From Agromyces sp. Soil535 (lineage in GTDB: Bacteria > Actinomycetota > Actinomycetes > Actinomycetales > Microbacteriaceae): a stretch of DNA of 64,000 bases. Numbering within the stretch: position 1 is the stretch's first letter; the number at the start of each line of letters is the position of its first letter. The stretch is taken from the NCBI RefSeq assembly GCF_001428255.1, contig NZ_LMRW01000024.1:314170-378169 (forward strand), read 5' to 3'. The translations under genes and the position numbers were made by a program. Under the pieces are notes generated by a model. The model made no database searches, was not told the origin of the DNA, and saw only the letters and a list, made by a program, of their open reading frames with translations. Below are positions 45,244 through 58,146 of this stretch, in pieces.

Positions 45244-45900
45244 ATGCCTGCCACGAGCCCCGCCATCGAGGACTACCTGAAGACGGTGTACGCCCACACC
45301 GAGTGGCAGCCCGACCCCATCACGCCCAAGGCGCTCGCCGACCGGCTCGGCGTCGCACCCTCGTCGGTGACCGAGATGGTGAAGAAGCTGGCCGCGGCCG
45401 GGCTCGTCTCGCACGCACCCTACGGCGCAGTCCGCCTGACGGATGCCGGCATGGCCCGCGCCCTGGCGGTCGTGCGCCGCCATCGTCTCATCGAGACCTG
45501 GCTCGTGCAGGAGATGGGCTATGGCTGGGACGAGGTGCACGACGAGGCCGAGATCCTCGAGCACGCCATCTCCGACCGGCTGCTCGAGGCGATCGACGTG
45601 CGGCTCGGGCGCCCGGTGCGCGATCCGCACGGCGACGCGATCCCCTCGGCCGCCGGCACGCTCGAGCCCCGCCATGCCGTGCTGCTCGCCGACGCCCTCT
45701 CCGGCCACGAGGGGGCCGTGGTGCGCATCAGCGACCGCGATCCCGCCGTGCTCCGCGCGCTCGACCACGCGGGCATCGGCCTCGACACCGTGCTGACGGT
45801 GACGGATGCCGCCGCGGCATCCGTCAGCGTCGCCGTCGCCGGACGGGCGACCCACACCATCCCCCGCGCGACCGCCGAGGCGATCTGGGTCACCGCATAG
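45244..45900 (+). CDS. mntR: DtxR/MntR-family metal-dependent regulator
   Basis: A 218-residue regulator: HTH with PAIEDYLKTVYAHTEW and LADRLGVAPSSVTEMVKKLA; metal/dimer domain with RRHRLIETWLVQEMGYGWDEVHDEAE; and an SH3-like C-terminal domain (about 145-218) as in DtxR/IdeR. The location beside mntH and the matching dyads at mntH point to Mn(II) sensing. TATCCT lies 7 bases before the ATG (leaderless, or GAGG used). A perfect GGATGCC/GGCATCC dyad lies inside the coding part at about 45803-45827. Confidence 0.92.
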   Translation: MPATSPAIEDYLKTVYAHTEWQPDPITPKALADRLGVAPSSVTEMVKKLAAAGLVSHAPYGAVRLTDAGMARALAVVRRHRLIETWLVQEMGYGWDEVHDEAEILEHAISDRLLEAIDVRLGRPVRDPHGDAIPSAAGTLEPRHAVLLADALSGHEGAVVRISDRDPAVLRALDHAGIGLDTVLTVTDAAAASVSVAVAGRATHTIPRATAEAIWVTA

Positions 45901-45973
45901 ACGCCCCTCGCGTGTGCCGCCAGCGGCATCCGCCGTTCATCGGCCCGTGACATGGGCACCCTAGGCTTGACGC

Positions 45974-46771
<798 letters not shown>

Positions 46772-46828
46772 GGTCGGCGCGTCACCCCTCCCCGCATCCG
46801 CTCGCCACCGCGACGCCGGTCACGCCGG

Positions 46829-47836
46829 TCACGCCGCGGCGAGGCGTTCCATGGGCTCGGCGTCGAGGCGCTCGCGCACCTCGGGATCGAGATCGAGCTC
46901 GGCCGCGCCGAGCGTCTCCTCGAGCTGGGCGAGGGTCGACGCGCCGACAATCGGGATGACCGGTGCCGCTGCGCCGAGGAGCCACGCGAGTGCGACCTGG
47001 TTCGGCGTCGCGCCGACGTCGCGGGCGACCTCGTGCAGGAGCCGGATCCGCGCATGCGTCGTCGGGTGATCGACGCCGCCCCACATCGGCTTGTCGGTGC
47101 GGGTGAGCGAGCCCTGGTGCAGCGGCGAGTACGCCGTGACCGCGAGCGGCGGCCGGTCGTCGACCCCGGTGGATGCCGCGTAGTCGAGCAGTTCGGGCGT
47201 GACGAAGTTCATGCGTCCGAGCTTCGGCGTCGGATGGATGAAGCTGTACTGCTGCTGCACGAGCCCGTACGGCGCGATGCCCTGCCGTAGGGCCTCCTCG
47301 CGTGCCTCGACCACGCGCCAGACGGCCACGTTGGAGATGCCGGTGATGCCGACGACACCCTCGTCCTGCAGCGCGCCGAATGCGCCCACCGTCTCGGCGA
47401 GCGCGGTGTCGCGGTCGTCGACGTGGCCGTAGAGCACGTCGATTCGGTCGACGCCGAGGTGCGTGAGGCTCTCGTGCGCTTCGCGGTCGACGATGTCGGC
47501 GGCGAGGCCCTGGTAGTTCGTCGGCGGCGTATTCGAGAGCGGCAGCGCGGGGTCCTTCTTCGCAGCGCCGAGCTTCGTTGCGAGACGCACGCGGTCACGG
47601 AGGCCGCGGCTCGCGAGCCAGCGGCCGAGGACGTCCTCACTGTCGCGGCCGTGCCCGTCGCCCCACGCGTTGTAGTTGTTCGCAGTGTCGATGAAGCTGC
47701 CGCCGGCCTCGACGAAGCGGTCGAGGATCGCGAACGAGGTGGCTTCATCGGTCAGAGTGCCCATCAACATCGTGCCGAGGCAGAGTGTCGAGACGTCGAA
47801 CGAGGTGCGCCCGTCGCCGATGGTGCGGTATCGCAT
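46829..47836 (-). CDS. Aldo/keto reductase
   Basis: A 335-residue NADPH-dependent AKR: GTMLMGTLTDE, FIDTANNYNAWGDGHG (catalytic Asp and Tyr), LATKLGA with the Lys, and THLGVDRIDVLYGHVDDRD with the His. The C-terminal cofactor region is PIVGASTLAQLEETLGA. ATG at 47836 with AAAGG upstream. Divergent from a MocR-type regulator, which probably controls it; MocR regulators often act on vitamin B6 genes, so a pyridoxal reductase role is possible. Confidence 0.92.
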   Translation of the reverse strand: MRYRTIGDGRTSFDVSTLCLGTMLMGTLTDEATSFAILDRFVEAGGSFIDTANNYNAWGDGHGRDSEDVLGRWLASRGLRDRVRLATKLGAAKKDPALPLSNTPPTNYQGLAADIVDREAHESLTHLGVDRIDVLYGHVDDRDTALAETVGAFGALQDEGVVGITGISNVAVWRVVEAREEALRQGIAPYGLVQQQYSFIHPTPKLGRMNFVTPELLDYAASTGVDDRPPLAVTAYSPLHQGSLTRTDKPMWGGVDHPTTHARIRLLHEVARDVGATPNQVALAWLLGAAAPVIPIVGASTLAQLEETLGAAELDLDPEVRERLDAEPMERLAAA

Positions 47837-47889
47837 GATGTGCCTTTCGATCGAGTGATGCGTTCGAGCGTACGGATCGATCGGCTCGG

Positions 47890-47940
47890 ACATACACTCC
47901 AATCAATCACACTCTGGCCAGACCAATCCAACCCATACAC
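47890..47940. promoter_or_regulatory. Candidate MocR binding region
   Basis: The divergent spacer holds CATACAC at 47891-47897 and 47934-47940, and CCAATC at 47899-47904 and 47923-47928. MocR proteins bind widely spaced direct repeats, so these are candidates for control of both genes. Confidence 0.4.
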
Positions 47941-47953
47941 GGAGGTGCTCCGG

Positions 47954-49384
47954 ATGCCGCGACCACCAGCCGCCCCGGCCCTCGCCTGGGAGACCCTGCT
48001 CGATCTCGACGACGGCCCCGTGCCCCTGCGCGACCGCCTCGAGCGGTCGATCCGCGAGGCGGTGCACGCCGGCCGCATTCCGCCGGGGGCGGCCCTCCCA
48101 CCGAGCCGCACGCTCGCCGAGACGCTCGGCGTCTCGCGATGGGTCGTCACCGAGACGTACGGCCAGCTCGTCGCCGAGGGCCTCCTCGACGCCACGGTGG
48201 GCGCGGCGACGCGCGTGGCGGCGGGCACATGGCACCCGTCCGGACGCCCATCGGCCGATGCGCGGCCGCTTCGCGGCGAGTACCGTCGGCCGACGTACGA
48301 CCTGGGGCCGGGAGTGCCCGACCTGCGGCACGTGCCGCGCGCCCGATGGGCGGCCTCGGTGCGGCGGGCGCTCGACCTGCTCCCCGATGCCGAGCTCGCC
48401 GTGGTCGACCGGCTGGGTCATCCGCTCGCCCGCGCGGCCGTCGCCGACTACCTCGTGCGCTCACGTCGCGCGGTGGCACAGCCCGACGACGTCGTGATCA
48501 CGCACGGCGCGACCGACGGTATGGTCGGCCTGGCCGCGGGGCTGCGCACGGCCGGCCATCGGAGCCTCCTCGTCGAGGACCCGAGCTGGAGCCGCCTGCG
48601 CGAGGTCGCGGCTGCGGCGGGTCTCACCCCCGTGCCCGTGCCGGTCGACGATGGCGGCGTAGACGTGGACGCCCTCGTCCACGCGGCCGACCGCACCGGC
48701 GCCAGGGCGGCCCTGCTCACGCCGGCCCACCAGTTCCCGCTCGGAGCGGCCCTGTCGCCGGCCCGACGGGAGGCGATCGTGCGCTGGGCGCGACAGGTCG
48801 ACGGAGTGCTCATCGAGGACGACTACGATGCGGAGTTCCGCTACGACCGGCGCCCGATCGCGGCACTCCAGGGACTCGCGCCCGAGCGCATCGTGCTCCT
48901 CGGGTCGCTGTCGAAATCGGTCGCGCAGGCGCTCGGGCTCGGCTGGGCGATCATCCCGGGCGGCCTTCGGGAGAAGCTGCGCATCCCAGAGACGGCGCGG
49001 CCGTCGACGCTCGACCAAGTCGCGTTGGCACGGTTCTTCGAGTCCGGCGACCTCGAGCGGCACCTGCGTGCGGCTCGGGGGCGATTCCGCCGGCGACGGG
49101 CCGCGCTGCTCGAGGCGCTCGCGCGGGAGCTGCCCGAGCTCGCCGTGACGGGCGTCGCCGCCGGCATGCACGCCGTGCTCGAACTCCCCACCGGAGTGCG
49201 GGCGGCGCACGTGCGAGATGCGGCCGCCCGGGTCGACGTGGCGGTGTCCGACCTCGGACGGTACCGGGCGTCGAGCCGCACGCCGAAGTCGGAGGCGCTC
49301 GTGCTGGGTTACGGCAACCTCTCGGACGCGCTCGTCGACGAGGCGGTCGGGCGCCTCGCGCGCGCCATCCGGTCGTTCGCCTGA
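47954..49384 (+). CDS. MocR/PdxR-family regulator (GntR HTH + aminotransferase fold)
   Basis: A 476-residue protein: winged helix in residues 20-90 (RLERSIREAVHAGRIPPGAA, PSRTLAETLGVSRWVVTETY) fused to a fold-type I aminotransferase-like domain with the PLP lysine in GSLSKSVAQALG and IEDDYDAEFRYD. Such regulators sense PLP or amino compounds. ATG at 47954 with GGAGGT 7 bases upstream. Divergent from the AKR gene. Confidence 0.92.
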   Translation: MPRPPAAPALAWETLLDLDDGPVPLRDRLERSIREAVHAGRIPPGAALPPSRTLAETLGVSRWVVTETYGQLVAEGLLDATVGAATRVAAGTWHPSGRPSADARPLRGEYRRPTYDLGPGVPDLRHVPRARWAASVRRALDLLPDAELAVVDRLGHPLARAAVADYLVRSRRAVAQPDDVVITHGATDGMVGLAAGLRTAGHRSLLVEDPSWSRLREVAAAAGLTPVPVPVDDGGVDVDALVHAADRTGARAALLTPAHQFPLGAALSPARREAIVRWARQVDGVLIEDDYDAEFRYDRRPIAALQGLAPERIVLLGSLSKSVAQALGLGWAIIPGGLREKLRIPETARPSTLDQVALARFFESGDLERHLRAARGRFRRRRAALLEALARELPELAVTGVAAGMHAVLELPTGVRAAHVRDAAARVDVAVSDLGRYRASSRTPKSEALVLGYGNLSDALVDEAVGRLARAIRSFA

Positions 49385-49400
49385 GACCGCCGACGGCGCG

Positions 49401-50333
49401 TCACGCGAGGCGAACGATCGCCGCCTCGACGAGGCCCCAGAACCGGTCGACGTCGAGCCCGATCGCGACCCATGCGTTCGGCTCGCGCCGCAGCATCCTG
49501 TCGAAGTCCACGCTGGTGGCGCCGACCGTCTCGGTGCCGGCGAGCTCCACGTCGAGACGCGTGTGTACGACCTCGACCGCGGCGGGGTCGGCCAGCACCG
49601 CCACGGCGACCGGGTCGTGCAGCGGTCCGTCTGGCATGCCGAACACCTCGTCGTTCGTGCGGCAGAAGAACTCGAGCAGCTCGTCGCCGAATGCCGCGGT
49701 CGCCGTGCCGACCGCGGCGAGCCGCTCGCGCACCGCTGCGGTCACGAGCGCGCGATGCGTGACGTTCAGTCCGACCATGGTGAAGCGGATGCCGCTGCCG
49801 ACGACCAGGGCCAGCGCCTCGGGGTCCACCCACGCGTTGAACTCGGCGTACGGCGTCACGTTGCCGCGCTCGGTCGAGCCGCCCATCCACACGACCTCGC
49901 GGATGCGGTCGACGACATCGGGGCGGTCGCGCAGCAGGATCGCGACGTTCGTGATCGGTCCGGTCGAGACGATCGCCACCGGCTCGGGGGAGGCGAGCAG
50001 CGTGTCGGCCATGAGGTCGGTCGCGCCGCGCGGGTCGAGGGGTACGGTCGGCTCGGGCAGCACCGGGCCGCCGAGCCCGTTCTCGCCGTGGATCCACTCC
50101 GCGGTCTCGAGCGTGCGCGCGATGGGGCCGGCGGCACCCGCGGCCACCGGCACGCCGGTCACGCCCGCCACCGTGAGCGCGATCCGCGCGTTACGGCTCG
50201 TGTGCTCGACCGCCACGTTGCCGCCGACCGTCGTGACCGCGAGGAGCTCGAGCGACGGATGCCCCGCCGCGAGCCACAGCGCGAACACGTCGTCGTGCCC
50301 GGGGTCGCAGTCGACGATGACCGGAACGGTCAT
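49401..50333 (-). CDS. Nucleoside hydrolase
   Basis: A 310-residue inosine-uridine preferring hydrolase: VIVDCDPGHDDVFAL (calcium-binding Asp cluster, residues 5-19), TTVGGNVAVEHTSRNA, GPITNVAILLRDRPDV and PLHDPVAVA. It splits ribonucleosides into base and ribose. Last gene of the pyrE operon; overlaps ribokinase by four bases, so the released ribose can be phosphorylated by the neighbouring product. Confidence 0.93.
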   Translation of the reverse strand: MTVPVIVDCDPGHDDVFALWLAAGHPSLELLAVTTVGGNVAVEHTSRNARIALTVAGVTGVPVAAGAAGPIARTLETAEWIHGENGLGGPVLPEPTVPLDPRGATDLMADTLLASPEPVAIVSTGPITNVAILLRDRPDVVDRIREVVWMGGSTERGNVTPYAEFNAWVDPEALALVVGSGIRFTMVGLNVTHRALVTAAVRERLAAVGTATAAFGDELLEFFCRTNDEVFGMPDGPLHDPVAVAVLADPAAVEVVHTRLDVELAGTETVGATSVDFDRMLRREPNAWVAIGLDVDRFWGLVEAAIVRLA

Positions 50334-51283
50334 GCGCTCGTCGACGCGCCGTCGAGGCCGGCCGCCCGCAGCACCGCAGCTCGCGGCGCGTACGAGTCGA
50401 CCGTGCCGCGCGCCTGCACCGCGAGCCCGCCTGCGGCCACGGCGAAGCGGAGGGCCTCATCGAGCGGGCGACCCTCCGCGAGGAAGGCGGCGAGGGCCCC
50501 GGTGAATCCGTCGCCCGCGCCGGTCGTGTCGACGGCCTCGACGCGCGGCGCCTCGGCGATCCACGATCCATCGGCAGAGGCGGCGACGGCGCCTGCCGCG
50601 CCGAGGGTCACGACGACCGACCGGGCCACGTGCCCGACGGCGGATGCCGCGAGCTCACGCCATGCGTCGAGCGAGGCGCCCGCGGCATCCGTGCCGATGC
50701 CGACCGCGCGCGCCTCGTGCTCGTTGACCACGAGCGGATCGGCCGAGGAGACCGTCGCCGCACGCACCGCCGCGGGCGGCGCGAGGTTGAGCACGAATCG
50801 CACGCCGGCGTCGGCGGCGAGCTCGGCGACCCGTTCGATGGTCGGCACGGGCAACTCGCCCTGCGTGAGCACCAGCCCCGCCGCCGCGATGCGCGGACGT
50901 TCGGCGTCGACGACGGCCGGCGTGACCGTGAGGTTGGCGCCACCCGTGACGATGATGGTGTTCTCGCCCGAGTCCGCGACCGTGATCTGCGCGACGCCGG
51001 TCGGCGCATCCCTCTCACGGCCCACCGCACCGGTCGGGAGGCCGAAGCGCTCGAGCGTCGAGAGGGCGAAGTCGCCCGCGGCATCCGTGCCGATGCGGGC
51101 GACGAGGTCGACGGATGCCCCGACCGCATGCGCGGCCACCGCCTGGTTGGACCCCTTGCCGCCGAGCGCGACCCTGAAGCCGTGCGACAGGATCGTCTCG
51201 CCTGGCGCCGGGAATGCCTCGACATAGCTCGTCGAATCGACATTGAGCGAGCCGAAGACGACGACCCGGCCGGATGCCGCCAC
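50330..51283 (-). CDS. rbsK: Ribokinase
   Basis: A 317-residue PfkB-family kinase: VVVFGSLNVDSTSYVEAFP, ALGGKGSNQAVAAH (substrate loop), and VEAVDTTGAGDGFTGALAAF with the catalytic Asp and anion hole. Makes ribose-5-phosphate. GTG at 51283 starts one base after the septum-gene stop. Paired with nucleoside hydrolase by a four-base overlap, which supports nucleoside salvage. Confidence 0.93.
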   Translation of the reverse strand: MAASGRVVVFGSLNVDSTSYVEAFPAPGETILSHGFRVALGGKGSNQAVAAHAVGASVDLVARIGTDAAGDFALSTLERFGLPTGAVGRERDAPTGVAQITVADSGENTIIVTGGANLTVTPAVVDAERPRIAAAGLVLTQGELPVPTIERVAELAADAGVRFVLNLAPPAAVRAATVSSADPLVVNEHEARAVGIGTDAAGASLDAWRELAASAVGHVARSVVVTLGAAGAVAASADGSWIAEAPRVEAVDTTGAGDGFTGALAAFLAEGRPLDEALRFAVAAGGLAVQARGTVDSYAPRAAVLRAAGLDGASTSA

Positions 51284-51284
51284 G

Positions 51285-54499
<3,215 letters not shown>

Positions 54500-54500
<1 letters not shown>

Positions 54501-55072
54501 CAGGCCAAGCCCAGGTCTTCGAGGCCGATCGCGGCCAGGTACGGCACTCCCGCGGCCTCGATCACCTCGCGGGCGCCGGTGGAACGGTCGACCACCACGG
54601 CCACGGCCACGACCTCGGCGCCCGCAGTGCGGAGCGCCTCGATGGCCTTCAGCGGCGAGCCGCCGGTGGTGGAGGTGTCCTCGAGCACGATCACGCGCTT
54701 GCCCGCGACATCCGGACCCTCGACCTGCTTGCCGCGGCCGTGGTCCTTCGGCTCCTTGCGCACGACGAACGCGTCGTACGCGAGGCCGCGGGATGCGCCC
54801 TGGTGGAGGATGGCCGCGGCGATCGGGTCGGCGCCCATCGTCATGCCGCCGACGGCGTCGACGTCGGGCACGTCGGCGATGAGGTCGAGCATGACCCTGC
54901 CGATGAGCGGTGCGACCCGGTGGTCGAGGCTGACCCTGCGCAGGTCCACGTAGTACGACGCCTTCTTGCCGCTGGTCAGGGTGAAGTCGCCGTGGAACAC
55001 CGCGTCGGCCGAGATGTGCTCGATGAGCTGTCGGCGCGCGTCGGTGCTGCTGTGCTGGGGCGCAAGGGTCAC
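54500..55072 (-). CDS. pyrE: Orotate phosphoribosyltransferase
   Basis: A 190-residue OPRTase, adding orotate to PRPP to give OMP. Motifs: [20 protein letters not shown] (about 29-48), [21 protein letters not shown] and the PRPP loop [20 protein letters not shown] (about 126-145). GTG at 55072 with TAGAGT 6 bases upstream (leaderless). First gene of a unit with the septum protein, ribokinase and nucleoside hydrolase. Confidence 0.95.
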
Positions 55073-55178
55073 CTGAATACTCTACGGCCCCCCTGCCTGT
55101 GAGGAAGGGTCGGATGTCGCGACGCGGCCGTCGTGTCGGCGCGAGACGGCCTCCCCGGTGTCTGCCGGCGGCAGACGA

Positions 55179-55220
55179 AGGGCCGCCCAGCGGGGTGTCC
55201 CTCCCCCGCGCAGCGGCCCT
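55179..55220. terminator. Terminator of the 40-residue membrane gene
   Basis: AGGGCCGC (55179-55186) pairs with GCGGCCCT (55213-55220), with inner pairs GCGGGG/CCCCGC. A smaller TCTGCC-GGC-GGCAGA hairpin lies at 55161-55175. Both follow the minus-strand gene ending at 55252. Confidence 0.65.
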
Positions 55221-55251
55221 GCGCCCGGGCGTGCCCGGGCAGTCGTGACAC

Positions 55252-55374
55252 CTAGACGGTGCGCGCGAACGTCTGCTTCGGCTGGCGACGGTAGCCGTCG
55301 CGGACCGACATGACGATGGAGCCGGCGATGCCGAGGACGGAGACGATGCCGAGGATGGCGAGGAGCGTGAACAC
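55252..55374 (-). CDS. Small membrane protein, 40 residues
   Basis: A short protein: [20 protein letters not shown] is one membrane helix, followed by [19 protein letters not shown]. The GTG at 55374 is chosen because AAAGGA lies 7 bases upstream, while longer starts have no ribosome binding site. Similar tiny membrane proteins are common in Microbacteriaceae and unnamed. Divergent from the LysR gene. Confidence 0.72.
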   Translation of the reverse strand: MFTLLAILGIVSVLGIAGSIVMSVRDGYRRQPKQTFARTV

Positions 55375-55494
55375 GGTGATTCCTTTCGAGATGAGGTGGG
55401 CTCGTCGAGCGACGGATGCGCCGTTGCACGTGTTCGACTCCTCTATTGTCATCCCTCCAACCATGCAGCACAAGCGCACAATACTTCATTGACG

Positions 55495-55511
55495 ATGTAG
55501 ACTGGCTACAT
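55495..55511. promoter_or_regulatory. LysR start-site palindrome
   Basis: ATGTAG (55495-55500), ACTGG, CTACAT (55506-55511): the dyad covers the TAGACT -10 (55498-55503) and the ATG at 55510. Candidate autoregulatory site of the LysR protein on a leaderless message. Confidence 0.6.
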
Positions 55512-56457
55512 GGAAGTACGCCGCCTCGACCTGCTCAGGGAACTCGCCGAACGCGGCAGCGTGACCGCCGTCGCCGAGGCGACCGGTCGCACGCCCTCCG
55601 CCGTCTCGCAGCAGCTCAAGGTCCTGGAGCGGGAGGCCGGCATGCCGCTCACCGAGCGCAGCGGCCGTGGCCTCGTGCTCACGAGCGCGGGGCATGCCCT
55701 CGCCCGCAGCGCCACCGACGTCGCGATCGCGCTCGAACGCGCCTCGGCGCTGTGGGACGAGTTCCGCAACCACCCGAGCGGCGAGGTCACGCTGCTCACC
55801 TTCCCGACCGTCGGCGCCACGCTGCTGCCGAGCGTGCTCACCGACCTGGCGCAGGTCGCGGGACTCGTCGTGCGCTGCACCGACCTCGATCCCGAGCTCG
55901 CCGAGTTCCCCGACCTCACGGCCGACTACGACATCGTGCTCGCCCACACCATGCCCGGCGTGCTCCCGTGGGGCGGTCGCGGCCTCAGGGCCGTGCCGCT
56001 GCTCACCGAGCCGCTCGACATCGGCCTCCCCGCCGGCCATCGCCTTGCAGGGCGGTCGCACGTGACCCCCGCCGACCTCGTCGACGAGACGTGGCTCGGC
56101 GTACCGCCGGGCTTCCCGTTCGAGCGCATCCTGCACGCGATCGAGCAGGAGGGCGGCAAGCGCGTGCAGGTGAGCCAGCGGTTCAGCGACATGCGCATCG
56201 TCGAGGCATTCATCGAGGCGGGGCTCGGTATCGCGTTCGTGCCGCGGTTCACCTCGGGCACGGTGTCGCCGAACATCGTGCGGAAGCCGATCCGCGGCGT
56301 CGCATCGGCCCGCCAGATCGTGGCGCTCGTGCGTCCGGATGTCGCGGAGCGGCTCGCGGTGCGTACCGTGCTCGACGTGCTCGTGGCCCGCGCCGCCCGA
56401 CTCGAGCAGGCGCACGGGCATCCGTCGCGCGGGGGCGGGGTGATGGCGGCGAGCTGA
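55510..56457 (+). CDS. LysR-family transcriptional regulator
   Basis: A 315-residue LTTR: HTH LLRELAERGSVTAVAEATGR, TPSAVSQQLKVLEREAGMPL; effector domain from about 90 (GEVTLLTFPTVGATLLPSVL, FIEAGLGIAFVPRF). Ligand unknown. Leaderless promoter with an overlapping dyad. The 40-residue membrane gene is divergent and is a possible target. Confidence 0.92.
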   Translation: MEVRRLDLLRELAERGSVTAVAEATGRTPSAVSQQLKVLEREAGMPLTERSGRGLVLTSAGHALARSATDVAIALERASALWDEFRNHPSGEVTLLTFPTVGATLLPSVLTDLAQVAGLVVRCTDLDPELAEFPDLTADYDIVLAHTMPGVLPWGGRGLRAVPLLTEPLDIGLPAGHRLAGRSHVTPADLVDETWLGVPPGFPFERILHAIEQEGGKRVQVSQRFSDMRIVEAFIEAGLGIAFVPRFTSGTVSPNIVRKPIRGVASARQIVALVRPDVAERLAVRTVLDVLVARAARLEQAHGHPSRGGGVMAAS

Positions 56458-56544
56458 GCCGACTCACGAACGGAGCCGCCTCGCGGAGCAGTTCAGGGTC
56501 GCCCCGGATGCGAGCACTCCCCCGCGGTCGATACATTCCGACTC

Positions 56545-57258
56545 ATGTCGTCGAAGCGCCCTGCCGTCCTCCTCGTCCTCTCACTGGCCGCGATCGCGGC
56601 GCTCGCGGCGTGCTCGACCGGCCCGACTCCGCCGACGGTGTCTCCATCCGCCCCCGCGACGAGCTCCGCGCCCACCACGCCGATCCCGACACCCGAGCCG
56701 GTCGCGGCATCCGTCGCGTTCTCCGCCGAGGCGATCATGGTGCTCGACGCGGCCGGCGCGACGCTCGCGAGCTTCGATTACTTCCAGCCGACAGCCGAGG
56801 TGGTGACGGGGCTCACCGAGTACCTCGGCGCTCCCGTGGACAGCCCGAACGCCGGCGGAATGGAGACCCCGCCCGGGATCGACCACGTGTGGGCCGGTCT
56901 GAGACTCTTCGACACCGACACGCCGGGGAACGCACCCGAGGTGCCGAACCACGTCATGTTCGTGGACGGCCCTATGGCCGGGCCGCTCCCGATCGCGACG
57001 GCCGACGGCGTCGGCTCGCCGGAAGGCGTGGCAGTCGGCGACCCGCCCGCGAGCATGACGATCGGCGTGGAGGTGAGCCCGCCGTATACCGATCCCACGA
57101 CCGGTCGCACGGTCGTCGTGTCGCGAATCGGCATCGTCACGCTGCCGCCGAACCCGGCCGACTCGATGCCGCGCAACATCGGGGTGATGGCGCTCAGCTA
57201 CGACGACACCGGCGTGATCGAGCGACTCTCGGCTCCGAGCGCCAACTTCGGCGTCTGA
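56545..57258 (+). CDS. Putative lipoprotein
   Basis: A 237-residue secreted lipoprotein: signal LLVLSLAAIAALAACSTG with lipobox LAAC at the cleavage site (Cys22), a proline/threonine-rich linker, then a globular domain of about 185 residues (ASFDYFQPTAEVVTGLTEYL; RTVVVSRIGIVTLPPNP). No family recognised. TACATT lies 7 bases before the ATG (leaderless). Confidence 0.85.
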   Translation: MSSKRPAVLLVLSLAAIAALAACSTGPTPPTVSPSAPATSSAPTTPIPTPEPVAASVAFSAEAIMVLDAAGATLASFDYFQPTAEVVTGLTEYLGAPVDSPNAGGMETPPGIDHVWAGLRLFDTDTPGNAPEVPNHVMFVDGPMAGPLPIATADGVGSPEGVAVGDPPASMTIGVEVSPPYTDPTTGRTVVVSRIGIVTLPPNPADSMPRNIGVMALSYDDTGVIERLSAPSANFGV

Positions 57259-57299
57259 CCGGCTCGCATCGGCGCGCGGGCGAACTAGACTCCACGGTC

Positions 57300-58097
57300 A
57301 TGAGCGATGCCGCCCGCGAAGACCCGATCCTGTTCGACGTGCATGACGGGCTGGCCCACGTCACGCTCAATCGCCCGTCCAGATTGAACGCGGTCGACCC
57401 GGACGCAATCAGGCGGTGGCAGTCGATCGCCCACGAGGTCGCCGAGCGCGACGACATCGGGGCGGTGCTGTTCGACGCCGTGGGGCGCGCGTTCTGCGCG
57501 GGCGGCGACGTGCGCGCGATGGCTGAGCTCGCCAACGCGACGGATGCCGCGGGGCGCACGATTACCGAGCTCGCCGACGTGATCCACGACGGGCACCGTG
57601 TCCTGCGCGAGAGCAGCAAGCCGATCGTCGCCGCCGTGCAGGGGCCGGTGGCGGGCGGCGGGCTCGGTTTCATGCTCGTGGCCGACCTCGTCGTGGCATC
57701 CGATCGGGCGACCTTCGCGAGCCGGTACTCGGACGTCGGGCTCACCCCAGACTGCGGCGTGAGCACGCTCCTGCCCGAGGCCATCGGCACGCGACGGGCG
57801 CTCGAGCTCACCCTGACCTCACGAAGGTTGTCGGCCGAGGAGGCGCTCGACTGGGGACTGGTCGCCGAGGTCGTCGAACCCGACGCGCTCGACGCGCGCG
57901 CCCGGGAGATCGCCACCGCCTGGCTCACCGGCGCGACGGCGGCGTACGGGCAGGCCAAGCGGCTCGTCCGCTCAGGTCTCGGCCGCGGCTTCGCCGAGGC
58001 GCTCGACGACGAGGCGCGCACCATCGGTGCGGCGTTCGAGACGCCGTACGCGCGCACCGCCGTGGCGGCGTTCGCGGCGTCCACGTCGACCCGCTGA
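57300..58097 (+). CDS. Enoyl-CoA hydratase/isomerase family protein
   Basis: A 265-residue crotonase: LNRPSRLNAVDPDAIRRW, oxyanion-hole segment VGRAFCAGGDVRAMAELANA and VQGPVAGGGLGFMLVADLV, then SRYSDVGLTPDCG, where the second acidic residue expected of hydratases is less clear. Acts on acyl-CoA esters in fatty-acid or aromatic breakdown. TAGACT lies 8 bases before the ATG. Convergent with the dha operon. Confidence 0.9.
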   Translation: MSDAAREDPILFDVHDGLAHVTLNRPSRLNAVDPDAIRRWQSIAHEVAERDDIGAVLFDAVGRAFCAGGDVRAMAELANATDAAGRTITELADVIHDGHRVLRESSKPIVAAVQGPVAGGGLGFMLVADLVVASDRATFASRYSDVGLTPDCGVSTLLPEAIGTRRALELTLTSRRLSAEEALDWGLVAEVVEPDALDARAREIATAWLTGATAAYGQAKRLVRSGLGRGFAEALDDEARTIGAAFETPYARTAVAAFAASTSTR

Positions 58098-58120
58098 CCG
58101 CGGCGCGAGCCCCGACGCCG

Positions 58121-58134
58121 GGCGGCAAGCCGCC
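58121..58134. terminator. Short hairpin between echA-like gene and dhaM
   Basis: GGCGGC-AA-GCCGCC at 58121-58134 between convergent genes. Small and without a U-tract; weak candidate. Confidence 0.35.
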
Positions 58135-58146
58135 AGACCCGCGCCC

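Noticed and set aside
45803..45827. GGATGCC/GGCATCC hairpin as terminator
   Set aside because: It lies inside mntR coding sequence upstream of needed C-terminal residues, so it is listed only as a word occurrence.
55489..55494. TTGACG as a -35 of the LysR gene
   Set aside because: It is only three bases from the TAGACT -10, far too close.
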